This document shows positions 1 through 6,299 of a DNA stretch of 7,024 nt, in pieces. Position numbers and translations under genes: made by a program. Source of the stretch: Clostridia bacterium (lineage in GTDB: Bacteria > Bacillota_A > Clostridia > UMGS1810); contig JAFSBJ010000106.1 of NCBI GenBank assembly GCA_017437345.1, forward strand, positions 1-7,024, read 5' to 3'. The stretch's first letter is position 1, and every line of letters starts with the position of its first letter. The notes beneath the pieces are model-generated. The model ran no database searches. It was not told the origin of the DNA and worked only from the letters and a program-made list of their open reading frames with translations.

Positions 1-226
1 CTTCGTGACCATGGGTTAAAACAACTCCTCTTATCTTGTCGGCGTTTTTGATAACATAAGAGAAATCCGGAATAACAATATCTATTCCGAGCAAATCCTC
101 ATCGGGAAATGCCATACCGCAGTCGAGAATAATCATATCATTCCCGTAGGAAAAGACGGTCATATTTTTTCCGATTTCATTGAGACCGCCCAGCGGGATA
201 ATCTTCAATTTTGATTTTTTTGCCAC
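1..226 (-). CDS. rnj: Ribonuclease J, N-terminal fragment (runs off the left edge)
   Basis: The first 75 residues of a ribonuclease J family protein, a metallo-beta-lactamase/beta-CASP nuclease that acts as 5'-3' exonuclease and endonuclease in Firmicutes RNA decay and processing. The translation shows the family N-terminus: IIPLGGLNEIGKNMTVF at residues 9-25, DCGMAFPDEDLLGIDIVIPD at 35-54, and RGVVLTHGHE at 66-75. The window ends inside the zinc-binding HxHxDH motif. I chose the GTG start at 226 because a GGAGG site (234-238) lies 7 bases upstream and MAKKSKLKIIPLGG is a typical start. The ATG at 240 overlaps the ribosome site and is in another frame. The gene has its own promoter and is separated from rseP by a terminator-like hairpin, so it is probably a separate unit. 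Whether it is the J1 or J2 paralogue cannot be told from this piece. Confidence 0.93.
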   Translation of the reverse strand, partial: MAKKSKLKIIPLGGLNEIGKNMTVFSYGNDMIILDCGMAFPDEDLLGIDIVIPDFSYVIKNADKIRGVVLTHGHE

Positions 227-267
227 AAATATACCTCCATATTAAATTTTGTCCGTTCATAAATTAA

Positions 268-298
268 TTACCGGTAAACGAAATAATATCCATTTACC
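268..298 (-). promoter_or_regulatory. Inverted repeats in the ribonuclease J 5' leader
   Basis: The roughly 105-base leader between the predicted transcription start and the GTG contains a perfect palindrome TTACCGGTAA (268-277). A GGTAAA (273-278) can alternatively pair with TTTACC (293-298) across a 14-base loop. The same GGTAA can thus pair with either flanking TTACC copy, giving two mutually exclusive hairpins. This is seen in the sequence. An operator or an autoregulatory leader is only a possibility, since short AT-rich repeats also arise by chance. Confidence 0.25.
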
Positions 299-338
299 AA
301 AAGCTTATTAAAATATCCGATCAATAAAAGCTACAGCT

Positions 339-367
339 ATTATAACAGATATTTTATGTAATTTGAA
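339..367 (-). promoter_or_regulatory. Sigma-A-type promoter for ribonuclease J
   Basis: On the minus strand there is a perfect -10 TATAAT (339-344) with an extended TG element just upstream (TGT at 345-347). A -35-like TTCAAA (362-367) lies at the ideal 17-base spacing. The start of transcription would fall near 332, giving a leader of about 105 bases before the GTG at 226. It lies just downstream of the hairpin that probably ends the rseP transcript, which fits an independent rnj transcription unit. Confidence 0.7.
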
Positions 368-387
368 GCATTTTTTTAAAATTAATA

Positions 388-437
388 AAAAATTTACAAG
401 CAAAGGGATTGATTTTACCGTGTGCTTGTAAATTTTT
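388..437 (-). terminator. Terminator-like hairpin after rseP
   Basis: A perfect 15-bp inverted repeat (388-402 with 423-437) encloses a 20-base loop, 45 bases after the rseP stop. Read on the minus strand, the 3' arm ends in a run of six T followed by ATTAAT, as expected of an intrinsic terminator. The stem is AT-rich with only four G-C pairs, so termination may be partial. The arms are A-rich then T-rich on both strands, so it could act bidirectionally, though no plus-strand gene approaches it here. Confidence 0.6.
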
Positions 438-482
438 ATTCAAAATTCTTATTAAATTATATCCATTTTTCGGGAATATATT

Positions 483-1511
483 CTAAAATAATTTTAAAAC
501 ATCACCAAAGGTTACTACCAGCATTAATAGTATCAGGATAGCAAAGAATATAAAATTTATAAATCCTTCCCTTTCAGGATTCATCTTTTTCCCTCTGATT
601 TTTTCGATTATAAGAAAAAGTATTCTTCCTCCGTCAAGAGCAGGAATAGGCAGAAGATTCATAACACCAAGGTTAACTGAAATAAGAGCTGCCAGGCTTA
701 AAACATTTTCCCAGCCATATTTTGCCGCTGTCCCGATTTCCTTTACAATGCCCACAGGTCCCGACATATCGGAAACGGGAACTATGCCCGCGATAAGCCA
801 CCAAAGGGAAAGAATAACTGTTTTTATAACATAAAGACAGCGATGGAAGCAATGGTAAAACAGATTGGAAATCGTTATTTCTTCAGAATATGGAGTAAAT
901 CCAAAAAGACTCCTTCCTTCGCTTTCCATATATTTTGGAGAAATTACCTTAGTAAATTTCTTTCCATCCCTGGAAAAGGTTATTTTAGCTTTTTCTGCAC
1001 CATTTACAGCAATAAAGCTTGATATATCAGCATATGAATGGGCGGTGGTGCTGAATTTTTCGCCTTCCATACGGATTATAACATCGCCTTTCTTTATCCC
1101 GGCATCATAAAAGGCGGAGTTATCCATTACAGAACCTACTGTATTTGTGGCAACAGAGCCCACCGAAGAAAAAATGACCGCAAAGAGAATAAAACCAAGA
1201 AGTATATTCATAAATGCCCCTGCAAAGAGTACAGCAAATCTATTTAGTGCCGGTTTATTGCAAAACGCTCCTGTGTCATTGGAATCTCCGTCTTCACCTT
1301 CAAGCTTAACATAGCCGCCTAAAGGAAAAATTCTGATGCTATAGTCTGTTGATTTTGATTTGAAACCGATTATCTTCGGCCCCATACCTATTGAAAATTC
1401 GTGAACTGTCATTCCGGAAAGCTTTGCCATCATAAAATGGCCAAACTCGTGGATAAAGATAAGTGAGCAAAAAATAAGTATCGCCCATATAGCTGTCAGC
1501 AATTTAGTCAC
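483..1511 (-). CDS. rseP: RseP-type site-2 membrane zinc metalloprotease
   Basis: Intramembrane protease (M50/S2P family) that cleaves substrates such as anti-sigma factors or leftover signal peptides within the membrane. The zinc-binding HEFGH is at residues 21-25 in the first membrane segment. FPLGGYVKL is at 62-70, a single PDZ domain covers about 125-195, and the second metal-ligand motif NLLPIPALDGG is at 285-295 (LDG 292-294), followed by a C-terminal membrane segment. The length of 342 residues is normal. It starts one base after the dxr stop, so the two are translationally linked, and it is the last gene of the operon. The start is ambiguous: the GTG at 1511 has a poor ribosome site, whereas the TTG at 1502 is preceded by GAGGTG (1509-1514) at good spacing and would give 339 residues. 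The in vivo substrate cannot be told from sequence. Confidence 0.95.
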   Translation of the reverse strand: MTKLLTAIWAILIFCSLIFIHEFGHFMMAKLSGMTVHEFSIGMGPKIIGFKSKSTDYSIRIFPLGGYVKLEGEDGDSNDTGAFCNKPALNRFAVLFAGAFMNILLGFILFAVIFSSVGSVATNTVGSVMDNSAFYDAGIKKGDVIIRMEGEKFSTTAHSYADISSFIAVNGAEKAKITFSRDGKKFTKVISPKYMESEGRSLFGFTPYSEEITISNLFYHCFHRCLYVIKTVILSLWWLIAGIVPVSDMSGPVGIVKEIGTAAKYGWENVLSLAALISVNLGVMNLLPIPALDGGRILFLIIEKIRGKKMNPEREGFINFIFFAILILLMLVVTFGDVLKLF

Positions 1512-1512
1512 C

Positions 1513-2658
1513 TCATAATTTTATTTGCATAGAATAATCCCTTGCCCATTTATCATATTTCAAAACATCCTGAAGAGTAATATCTTCTTTAAATTCGTGG
1601 GCTTCCACAGTTTTGCGGATAATAAGGGGAATATCAAGAAAGCCTATTTCGTCATTTAAAAATTTTGCAACTGCAATTTCATTTGCTGCGTTCATAACAG
1701 TTGGGCATGTTCCCCCTTTTTTTATTGCTTCAAATGCAATATTCAGGCAGTCAAAATTATCAAAGTCGGGTTTTTCAAAGCTTAAATTTTTAACTTCAAA
1801 AAGATTGAGCCTTTCGTGAACAGGGATGGTGCGCTCAGGATAGCGCATTGCATATACTATGGGAAGCTTCATATCAGGAATTCCCATCTGGGCAATAACC
1901 GAATTATCGCAAAATTCAACCATGGAATGTACTATGCTCTGACGATGAACATAAACCTCAATATCTTCAGGCTCAACATCAAAAAGCCATTTTGCCTCTA
2001 TCACCTCAAGCCCCTTATTCATCATTGATGCACTATCTATGGTTATTTTTGCTCCCATCGACCAATTGGGATGCTTGAGAGCATCTTTTTTGGTGACATA
2101 TTTAAGTTCTTCTTTTGTTTTGCCAAAAAAAGGCCCTCCGGAGGCTGTTAATAGAATTTTTGATATTTTATTATCGCCTTTTCCCTGCAGACACTGGAAA
2201 ATGGCACTATGCTCGCTATCAACAGGAAGAATATCCACGCCATATTTTTTGGCAAGAGGCATAACTATGCTTCCCGATGTTACAAGGGTTTCTTTATTGG
2301 CAAGAAGAATTTTCTTTTTATTTTTTATTGCTTCAACTGTCGGAACAAGACCAATATTTCCAACAACCGATGTTAAAACCATTTCGGATTCGCCAAATGA
2401 TGCAACTTCACACAAGCCATCCATTCCGGAAACAAGCTTTGTTTTGGTGTCGGAAATGTTTGATTTTAATTCATTATATTTATTTGTGTCGGCTATGCAG
2501 GCAAGGGCTGGCTTATATTTTCTTATCTGCTCCTCCAATAGTTTTATGTTGCTATTGGCAGATAATGCACAGATATTAACATCTCCGCAAATATCTGCAA
2601 CCTCAAGAGCCTGAGTTCCTATTGAACCTGTTGAGCCCAGAATAGACAAATTTTTCAT
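1513..2658 (-). CDS. dxr: 1-deoxy-D-xylulose 5-phosphate reductoisomerase
   Basis: Converts 1-deoxy-D-xylulose 5-phosphate to 2-C-methyl-D-erythritol 4-phosphate with NADPH, the committed step of the MEP isoprenoid pathway in the cytoplasm. The NADPH-binding loop GSTGSIG is at residues 8-14 and LANKETLV at 119-126. The metal-binding residues are D147 and E149 in PVDSEHSA (145-152), together with E218 in the NKGLEVIEA stretch. The active-site flap region is NWSMGAKITIDSASMMNKG (198-216). At 381 residues it is full length with no missing catalytic residue. AGAGGT (GAGG at 2665-2668) precedes the ATG at a good distance, 14 bases after cdsA. It supplies precursors for the prenyl chain that UppS in the same operon elongates. 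Confidence 0.98.
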   Translation of the reverse strand: MKNLSILGSTGSIGTQALEVADICGDVNICALSANSNIKLLEEQIRKYKPALACIADTNKYNELKSNISDTKTKLVSGMDGLCEVASFGESEMVLTSVVGNIGLVPTVEAIKNKKKILLANKETLVTSGSIVMPLAKKYGVDILPVDSEHSAIFQCLQGKGDNKISKILLTASGGPFFGKTKEELKYVTKKDALKHPNWSMGAKITIDSASMMNKGLEVIEAKWLFDVEPEDIEVYVHRQSIVHSMVEFCDNSVIAQMGIPDMKLPIVYAMRYPERTIPVHERLNLFEVKNLSFEKPDFDNFDCLNIAFEAIKKGGTCPTVMNAANEIAVAKFLNDEIGFLDIPLIIRKTVEAHEFKEDITLQDVLKYDKWARDYSMQIKL

Positions 2659-2672
2659 TTGTTACCTCTTAG

Positions 2673-3500
2673 TTATTTAATAATAATCGGGAAATAAAGA
2701 GTGAAATAATATACCAATGGAGAGATTAAAAGAGTGGAATCAAAGCGATCAAGAATTCCGCCATGACCGGGAATAAGATTACCGTAGTCTTTTACTCCAT
2801 ATTCACGCTTTATACAGCTTGCGGCAAGGTCGCCAAGCTGAGAAAATACTGCTGTGAGAACTGCGAAGATTACAGCGGATGTGTAGTTTACACCAAGGTC
2901 ATTATATTTTCCGCAAAGAAATGCATAGATACTAACGCAGATTATGCAGCCAAGTGTTCCCCCTATTGCACCTTCAACTGTTTTCTTGGGGCTTATTTTG
3001 GGGCAAAGCTTATGTTTGCCAAGGGCTCTGCCTGCAAAATAGGCAAAGGTATCTGTTGCCCAGGCACTAATGAAAATAAGCCATATGTTAAGACTGCCAA
3101 ATTCACTTTCTCTGATAAATATTATATGCAAAAAGAAAATGCTGATGTATGCACTTCCAAGAAAAGAAATTGCAGCATCCACAAAACTTAAATTACTATG
3201 AAAAAACACCATAGCAGCCATTAAAACAAGGATATATGCCGATATAATAAGCATAAGTCGTTCCTTTAAAAATCCACCTGCAAAAATTGCCAAAGCAAAG
3301 ATTACAATTGCAAAAGCAAAACCAAGATACAAGGCAGGAGTTTTCTTTTTAAGAAGTCCCGTCACCTTGAAAAATTCATACATACCAATAAGAGAAATAA
3401 TTCCAACACAAACCGATATGAATGTTACAGAGCAAAACAGCAGCACTGCCAGAGCTAAAATAATCCCTAGAGCGCCGAAAATCAGTCTTTGTTTAAGCAT
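2673..3500 (-). CDS. cdsA: Phosphatidate cytidylyltransferase (CDP-diglyceride synthase)
   Basis: Integral membrane enzyme that makes CDP-diacylglycerol from phosphatidate and CTP, the precursor of bacterial phospholipids. The family signature is complete near the C-terminus (residues 228-254): SCIKREYGV, KDYGNLIPGHGG and ILDRFD, including the paired Asp residues that bind metal. The rest is a run of about seven or eight hydrophobic segments, as usual for the family. I chose the ATG at 3500 (275 residues), because GGAGGAG at 3508-3514 lies 7 bases upstream. A TTG at 3506 is also in frame but sits too close to that site. The gap after the uppS stop is 2 bases, so the ribosome site lies inside the end of uppS, which suggests coupled translation. 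Confidence 0.97.
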   Translation of the reverse strand: MLKQRLIFGALGIILALAVLLFCSVTFISVCVGIISLIGMYEFFKVTGLLKKKTPALYLGFAFAIVIFALAIFAGGFLKERLMLIISAYILVLMAAMVFFHSNLSFVDAAISFLGSAYISIFFLHIIFIRESEFGSLNIWLIFISAWATDTFAYFAGRALGKHKLCPKISPKKTVEGAIGGTLGCIICVSIYAFLCGKYNDLGVNYTSAVIFAVLTAVFSQLGDLAASCIKREYGVKDYGNLIPGHGGILDRFDSTLLISPLVYYFTLYFPIIIK

Positions 3501-3502
3501 AA

Positions 3503-4255
3503 TCAAACTCCTCCGTATCTTCTGTTTCTTTTTTGATAATCTAGTATAGCTTTAATTAAATCATCTCTTGTGAAATCAGGCCACAGGATATTGGAATACC
3601 AGAATTCGCTATAGGCGCTCTGCCACAAGAGAAAATTGCTGAGGCGATATTCACCGCTTGGTCTTATGATAAAATCAGGATCAGGCATATAGTTTGTATA
3701 GAGATTTTCAGAAATTATATCTTCTGTTATTTCATCGGGTGACAAGCTGCCTTCTTTTATCTTTTCTGCCATTTTTCTGAAGGCTCTTGTCAATTCATCT
3801 CTGCCACCATAGTTAAGAGCAATATTTAGCGTTATTGCACTGTTATTTTTGGTTTGCTCTTCAATATTTTTGATTTTGGCAATAATGTCATCGCTAAGAC
3901 CGTCATATGTACCAATGATTTTAACTCTGATATCCTCATCACCGATAAGGCGCTTATAGTCGTCAAGATACTCCGACAAAAGCTTCATTAAGGCTTCAAC
4001 CTCATCGCTGGGACGCTTCCAGTTTTCTGTGGAAAAAGCATAAACCGTCAGATAGCGGATACCAAGATGGCCTGCATCGCGTGTTATCTGTTCTAAAACC
4101 TTTGCACCAACTCTATGACCGGCAGACCTTGGCAGACCTCTTTTTTTTGCCCATCTGCCATTGCCATCCATAATGATGCCTATGTGTCTGGGAAGATTAT
4201 TAATATCAAGTTCATCCGCTAAAGCAGATTTTCTTTTTTTAAAAAAACTAAACAT
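3503..4255 (-). CDS. uppS: Isoprenyl transferase (undecaprenyl diphosphate synthase)
   Basis: Cis-prenyltransferase that adds isopentenyl units to farnesyl diphosphate to give the C55 carrier for peptidoglycan and other wall polymers. The catalytic Asp is D30 in IGIIMDGNGRWAKKRG, and YAFSTENWKRP (72-82) follows. The diphosphate-binding residues are R198, R204 and S206, with E217 in the IIRPSGEYRLSNFLLW and AYSEF motifs. These match the E. coli R194, R200, S202 and E213 at a constant offset. The frame stays open upstream to a GTG at 4345, but that stretch is made of the palindromic element and has no ribosome site. The ATG at 4255 has GGAG at 4262-4265, giving 250 residues, the usual family length. 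Codons 3-8 contain a T7A7 run. The ribosome site lies only 7 bases beyond the palindromic element. Confidence 0.97.
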   Translation of the reverse strand: MFSFFKKRKSALADELDINNLPRHIGIIMDGNGRWAKKRGLPRSAGHRVGAKVLEQITRDAGHLGIRYLTVYAFSTENWKRPSDEVEALMKLLSEYLDDYKRLIGDEDIRVKIIGTYDGLSDDIIAKIKNIEEQTKNNSAITLNIALNYGGRDELTRAFRKMAEKIKEGSLSPDEITEDIISENLYTNYMPDPDFIIRPSGEYRLSNFLLWQSAYSEFWYSNILWPDFTRDDLIKAILDYQKRNRRYGGV

Positions 4256-4272
4256 AGAATTCTCCATTTGTA

Positions 4273-4416
4273 AAGAAGCTGTAGCAAAACAAAGACATCG
4301 GTTCGTCGAGGACGCCGAACCCTGCAAATCATATTGCATATGCACTCATACAATATATGTAGGGAACATTTTCATCACCGAACGAACATCCTAAAATCAT
4401 TTTGCTACAGCTTCTT
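4273..4416. repeat. 144-bp palindromic element with 17-bp perfect terminal inverted repeats
   Basis: AAGAAGCTGTAGCAAAA (4273-4289) is repeated perfectly and inverted at 4400-4416. Between the arms lie a second hairpin, GGTTCG (4300-4305) with CGAACC (4316-4321), which continues inward through a mismatch to two C-G pairs around a four-base loop. There is also ATATTG (4331-4336) with CAATAT (4351-4356), enclosing the palindrome TGCATATGCA (4335-4344). The element begins 6 bases after the frr stop and ends 7 bases before the uppS ribosome site, in an operon whose other gaps are 1-21 bases. No obvious target-site duplication flanks it and it encodes no protein I recognise. It resembles a small MITE-like or palindromic intergenic repeat; the alternative is a conserved structured RNA or processing site within the operon. 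Confidence 0.75.
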
Positions 4417-4422
4417 CGTTTA

Positions 4423-4977
4423 TTAAACTTCCATAATTTCCTTTTCTTTTTTAGCTACTGTGTCGTCAATATCCTTAATGAATTTATCGGTTATTTTCTG
4501 AACATCTGTTTCAATACCTTTTAAATCGTCTTCGGTAATTTCTCCGTTTTTCTTATCGAGCTTGAAGGCATCCATAGCATCCCTTCTGATTGAACGGATA
4601 GCAACCTTGCTGTCTTCGCCTTTTTTCTTTATACCCTTAACAAGCTCTTTTCTTCTTTCCTCTGTGAGAGGTGGGAAATTGAGACGAATAGATTTTCCGT
4701 CGTTATTGGGAGTGATGCCGATATCGGAAGCTAAAATAGCTTTTTCAACATCTTTGATGATAGAAGCATCCCAGGGCTGAATAAGAATCGAGCGGGGATC
4801 CGGAACTGAAACATTGCCGATCTGGGTAAGTGGTGTGGCAACACCATAATACTCAACCGTAACTTTATCAAGGATTGCAGGATTTGCTCTGCCCGCTCTG
4901 ATTGATGCAAGCTCTTTATCGAGAACTGCAAGTGATTTTTTCATTTTTTCTTCAAACTGATTTAGATTTGCTGCCAT
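4423..4977 (-). CDS. frr: Ribosome recycling factor
   Basis: Works with EF-G to split post-termination ribosomes. The translation carries the family landmarks: SIRAGRANPAILDKV near residues 25-39, SILIQPWD, LNFPPLTEERRKELVK in the middle, RSIRRDA, and the standard C-terminal KEKEIMEV, so both helical arms and the hinge domain are present. I place the start at the ATG at 4977, giving MAANLNQFEEK and 184 residues, one short of the typical 185. The ATG at 4992 overlaps the GGAGG ribosome site (4986-4990), which lies 8 bases before 4977. It follows pyrH by 21 bases, the common bacterial order. The C-terminus is not altered by the palindromic element that starts 6 bases later. Confidence 0.98.
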   Translation of the reverse strand: MAANLNQFEEKMKKSLAVLDKELASIRAGRANPAILDKVTVEYYGVATPLTQIGNVSVPDPRSILIQPWDASIIKDVEKAILASDIGITPNNDGKSIRLNFPPLTEERRKELVKGIKKKGEDSKVAIRSIRRDAMDAFKLDKKNGEITEDDLKGIETDVQKITDKFIKDIDDTVAKKEKEIMEV

Positions 4978-4998
4978 AAATTTATCCTCCATTAAAAT

Positions 4999-5706
4999 TT
5001 ATTCTACTATTGTTCCTATTTCCTCGCCCAAAATAACTCTTCTGATATTTTCGGGTGGATTAAGACCAAATACTCTTATGGGAATGTGATTATCCATACA
5101 AAGTGATGTTGCTGTGGAATCCATAACGCCAAGGCCACGGTTTAAAACATCGATATATGTAAGATTAGTAATTTTCTTTGCATCTGCATTCTTATTGGGG
5201 TCGCTGTCATATACAGCGTCAACATTTTTAGCAAGAAGAATGATGTCTGCATCAATTTCAGCGGCTCTGAGAGCTGCGGCTGTATCGGTTGAGAAGAAGG
5301 GATTACCGCTTCCGCATCCAAAGATAACAACCCTGCCCTTTTCAAGATGTCTGACAGCTTTTCCGCGGATATACGGTTCAGCTATCTGACGCATTTCGAT
5401 ACCTGTCTGGACTCTTGTGTCTACCCCTCTTTGGAGAAGAGCATCCTGAAGAGCGAGGGCATTTATAACAGTTGCAAGCATACCCATATGGTCGGCTCTT
5501 GTTCTGTCCATATTCTCCCCTGTTCTGCCTCTCCAGAAATTACCGCCACCAACAACGATGGCTATCTGGACACCTAAATCCACGCACTCTTTAATTTTAT
5601 CTGTTATTGCACCAATGGTTGCATCATTAAGACCTGTTTTATTATCTCCGGCTAATGCTTCGCCACTAACCTTTAATAGAATTCTCTTGTACTTTGGCTC
5701 TGACAT
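4999..5706 (-). CDS. pyrH: UMP kinase (uridylate kinase)
   Basis: Bacterial hexameric UMP kinase of the amino-acid-kinase fold, phosphorylating UMP to UDP in pyrimidine nucleotide synthesis. Visible motifs are LLKVSGEAL with K12 (10-18), the glycine-rich [11 protein letters not shown] (51-61), [20 protein letters not shown] (68-87), the UMP-binding [15 protein letters not shown] (134-148) and DAVYDSDP (163-170). The length is 235 residues, as expected. The ATG at 5706 is preceded by AAAGGA (5718-5723) with 11 bases between. It is the first gene of the operon and has its own promoter. In many bacteria rpsB and tsf lie directly upstream, but here that place is taken by a non-coding stretch, a gene relic and ackA. 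Confidence 0.98.
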   Translation of the reverse strand: MSEPKYKRILLKVSGEALAGDNKTGLNDATIGAITDKIKECVDLGVQIAIVVGGGNFWRGRTGENMDRTRADHMGMLATVINALALQDALLQRGVDTRVQTGIEMRQIAEPYIRGKAVRHLEKGRVVIFGCGSGNPFFSTDTAAALRAAEIDADIILLAKNVDAVYDSDPNKNADAKKITNLTYIDVLNRGLGVMDSTATSLCMDNHIPIRVFGLNPPENIRRVILGEEIGTIVE

Positions 5707-5743
5707 TTTTTACACATTCCTTTCCAACTATACATTTAAAGTA

Positions 5744-5752
5744 ATTATAACA
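5744..5752 (-). promoter_or_regulatory. Extended -10 promoter of the pyrH operon
   Basis: Minus-strand TGTTATAAT, a perfect TATAAT (5744-5749) with the extended TG dinucleotide, 38 bases ahead of the pyrH start codon. No good -35 hexamer is visible at the normal spacing, which is common for extended -10 promoters. A leader of about 30 bases containing the ribosome site would result. It is the most likely driver of the pyrH-to-rseP operon. Confidence 0.6.
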
Positions 5753-5759
5753 TAGAATT

Positions 5760-5945
5760 CACAAAAAGGAAATACCTAATTTTAAAAATTTTGAAAAAAG
5801 AAATCATCTGAAATAAAAACCCAACAAAAAACCCCGAACACATTTTATACTGCTTTATAATAAATCATACCAATTATAAATAAGTGATGTGGATTTGTAT
5901 AGTGTGGTTGTTTGGGATTGCAATAATTACTTTTCCATATTACGC
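5760..5945. other. Non-coding stretch without a recognisable gene
   Basis: Very AT-rich DNA between the relic's hairpin and the pyrH promoter. Short open frames exist, including a plus-strand one starting at 5884 that runs on across the hairpin and the relic. None resembles a known protein or has a ribosome site I would trust. On the minus strand, G-runs followed by T-runs at 5816-5838 look like the 3' half of a terminator, but no pairing 5' arm is present. TTGGTA (5866-5871) and TATAAA (5842-5847), 18 bases apart on the minus strand, could be a weak promoter. Confidence 0.4.
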
Positions 5946-5983
5946 AAAGAGCTTCGGACAACAATACATTGCCGAAGCTCTTT
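5946..5983 (-). terminator. Strong hairpin ending the relic transcription unit
   Basis: AAAGAGCTTCGG (5946-5957) pairs perfectly with CCGAAGCTCTTT (5972-5983) over 12 bp, with a 14-base loop. It lies 18 bases after the stop codon of the ROK-kinase remnant, where an operon terminator would sit. The T-run is short and belongs to the stem, so its efficiency as an intrinsic terminator is uncertain. The plus-strand side (CTCTTTATATT) is about equally T-rich, so bidirectional action is possible. Confidence 0.6.
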
Positions 5984-6001
5984 ATATTATCAAACATATA
6001 T

Positions 6002-6256
6002 TTAACTTATATTATCCTTCCAAAGTAATGCTGCACCAATTATGCCTGCATCATTTCCAAGTGAGGCTATTTTCATTTGGGTATGTACTTTGGAAAATAC
6101 CCAAAGTGCTCTACCCTGAAACCACACGCTTTTATCTGTGCCATATATATTGCCATCTTTATCAAGACAAGTAAAGATACCGCCATTTTCATTATCTATT
6201 GCATTTTCAAGTCAAAAATGAAGTATATCATCACATAGATATTCTTTATAATTCAT
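6002..6256 (-). pseudogene. Relic fusing the start of an N-acylglucosamine 2-epimerase to the end of a ROK sugar kinase
   Basis: From the ATG at 6256 an 84-codon frame runs to a TAA at 6002, broken only by TGA at 6212-6214 (codon 15). Codons 1-57 match the N-terminus of the AGE/RnBP epimerase family: MNYKEYLCDDILHF, stop, LENAIDNENGGIFTCLDKDG, then TDKSVWFQGRALWVFSKV. The TGA stands where the family has Trp. From about codon 62 the frame switches to KIASLGNDAGIIGAALL, the typical C-terminal end of ROK-family kinases. Intact epimerases are about 390 residues and ROK kinases about 300, so nearly all of both is missing. Epimerase plus ROK kinase suggests a former N-acetylmannosamine/sialic acid or related amino-sugar operon. 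A good ribosome site (GAGG, 6265-6268) and a promoter remain. I am confident of both families; the exact sugar is inferred. Confidence 0.88.
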
Positions 6257-6299
6257 AGTTAACACCTCTTATTTATGTTTCAAACTTGCTACCAATACT

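Noticed and set aside
329..338. AGCTACAGCT near the rnj promoter shares nine bases with the arms of the frr-uppS element
   Set aside because: The match is too short, has no partner arm nearby, and is easily explained by chance in this base composition.
2039..2614. 191-residue open frame on the plus strand
   Set aside because: It lies wholly antisense to dxr, which has full family motifs. It shows no ribosome site or recognisable domain and is a frame shadow.
2763..3191. 142-residue Cys-rich plus-strand open frame
   Set aside because: It is antisense to cdsA. The Cys content comes from reading the complement of codons for a hydrophobic, Ala- and Thr-rich membrane protein, so it is not a real Cys-rich protein.
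4234..4247. T7A7 run in codons 3-8 of uppS as a possible phase-variable slippage tract
   Set aside because: uppS is normally essential, the run codes for an ordinary Phe-Lys start, and runs of seven are common in AT-rich genomes. There is no sign of an alternative frame product.
4256..4345. N-terminal extension of UppS starting at the GTG at 4345
   Set aside because: The extra residues come from the palindromic element, no ribosome site precedes the GTG, and the ATG at 4255 has GGAG at proper spacing and gives the standard protein length.
5816..5838. G-run/T-run sequence resembling the 3' half of a terminator on the minus strand
   Set aside because: No complementary 5' arm is present within hairpin range, so a terminator cannot be supported.
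5884..6174. 96-residue plus-strand open frame with a hydrophobic start
   Set aside because: It crosses the perfect hairpin at 5946-5983 and runs antisense to the epimerase-kinase relic. The ribosome site is poor and the residues match no family I know.
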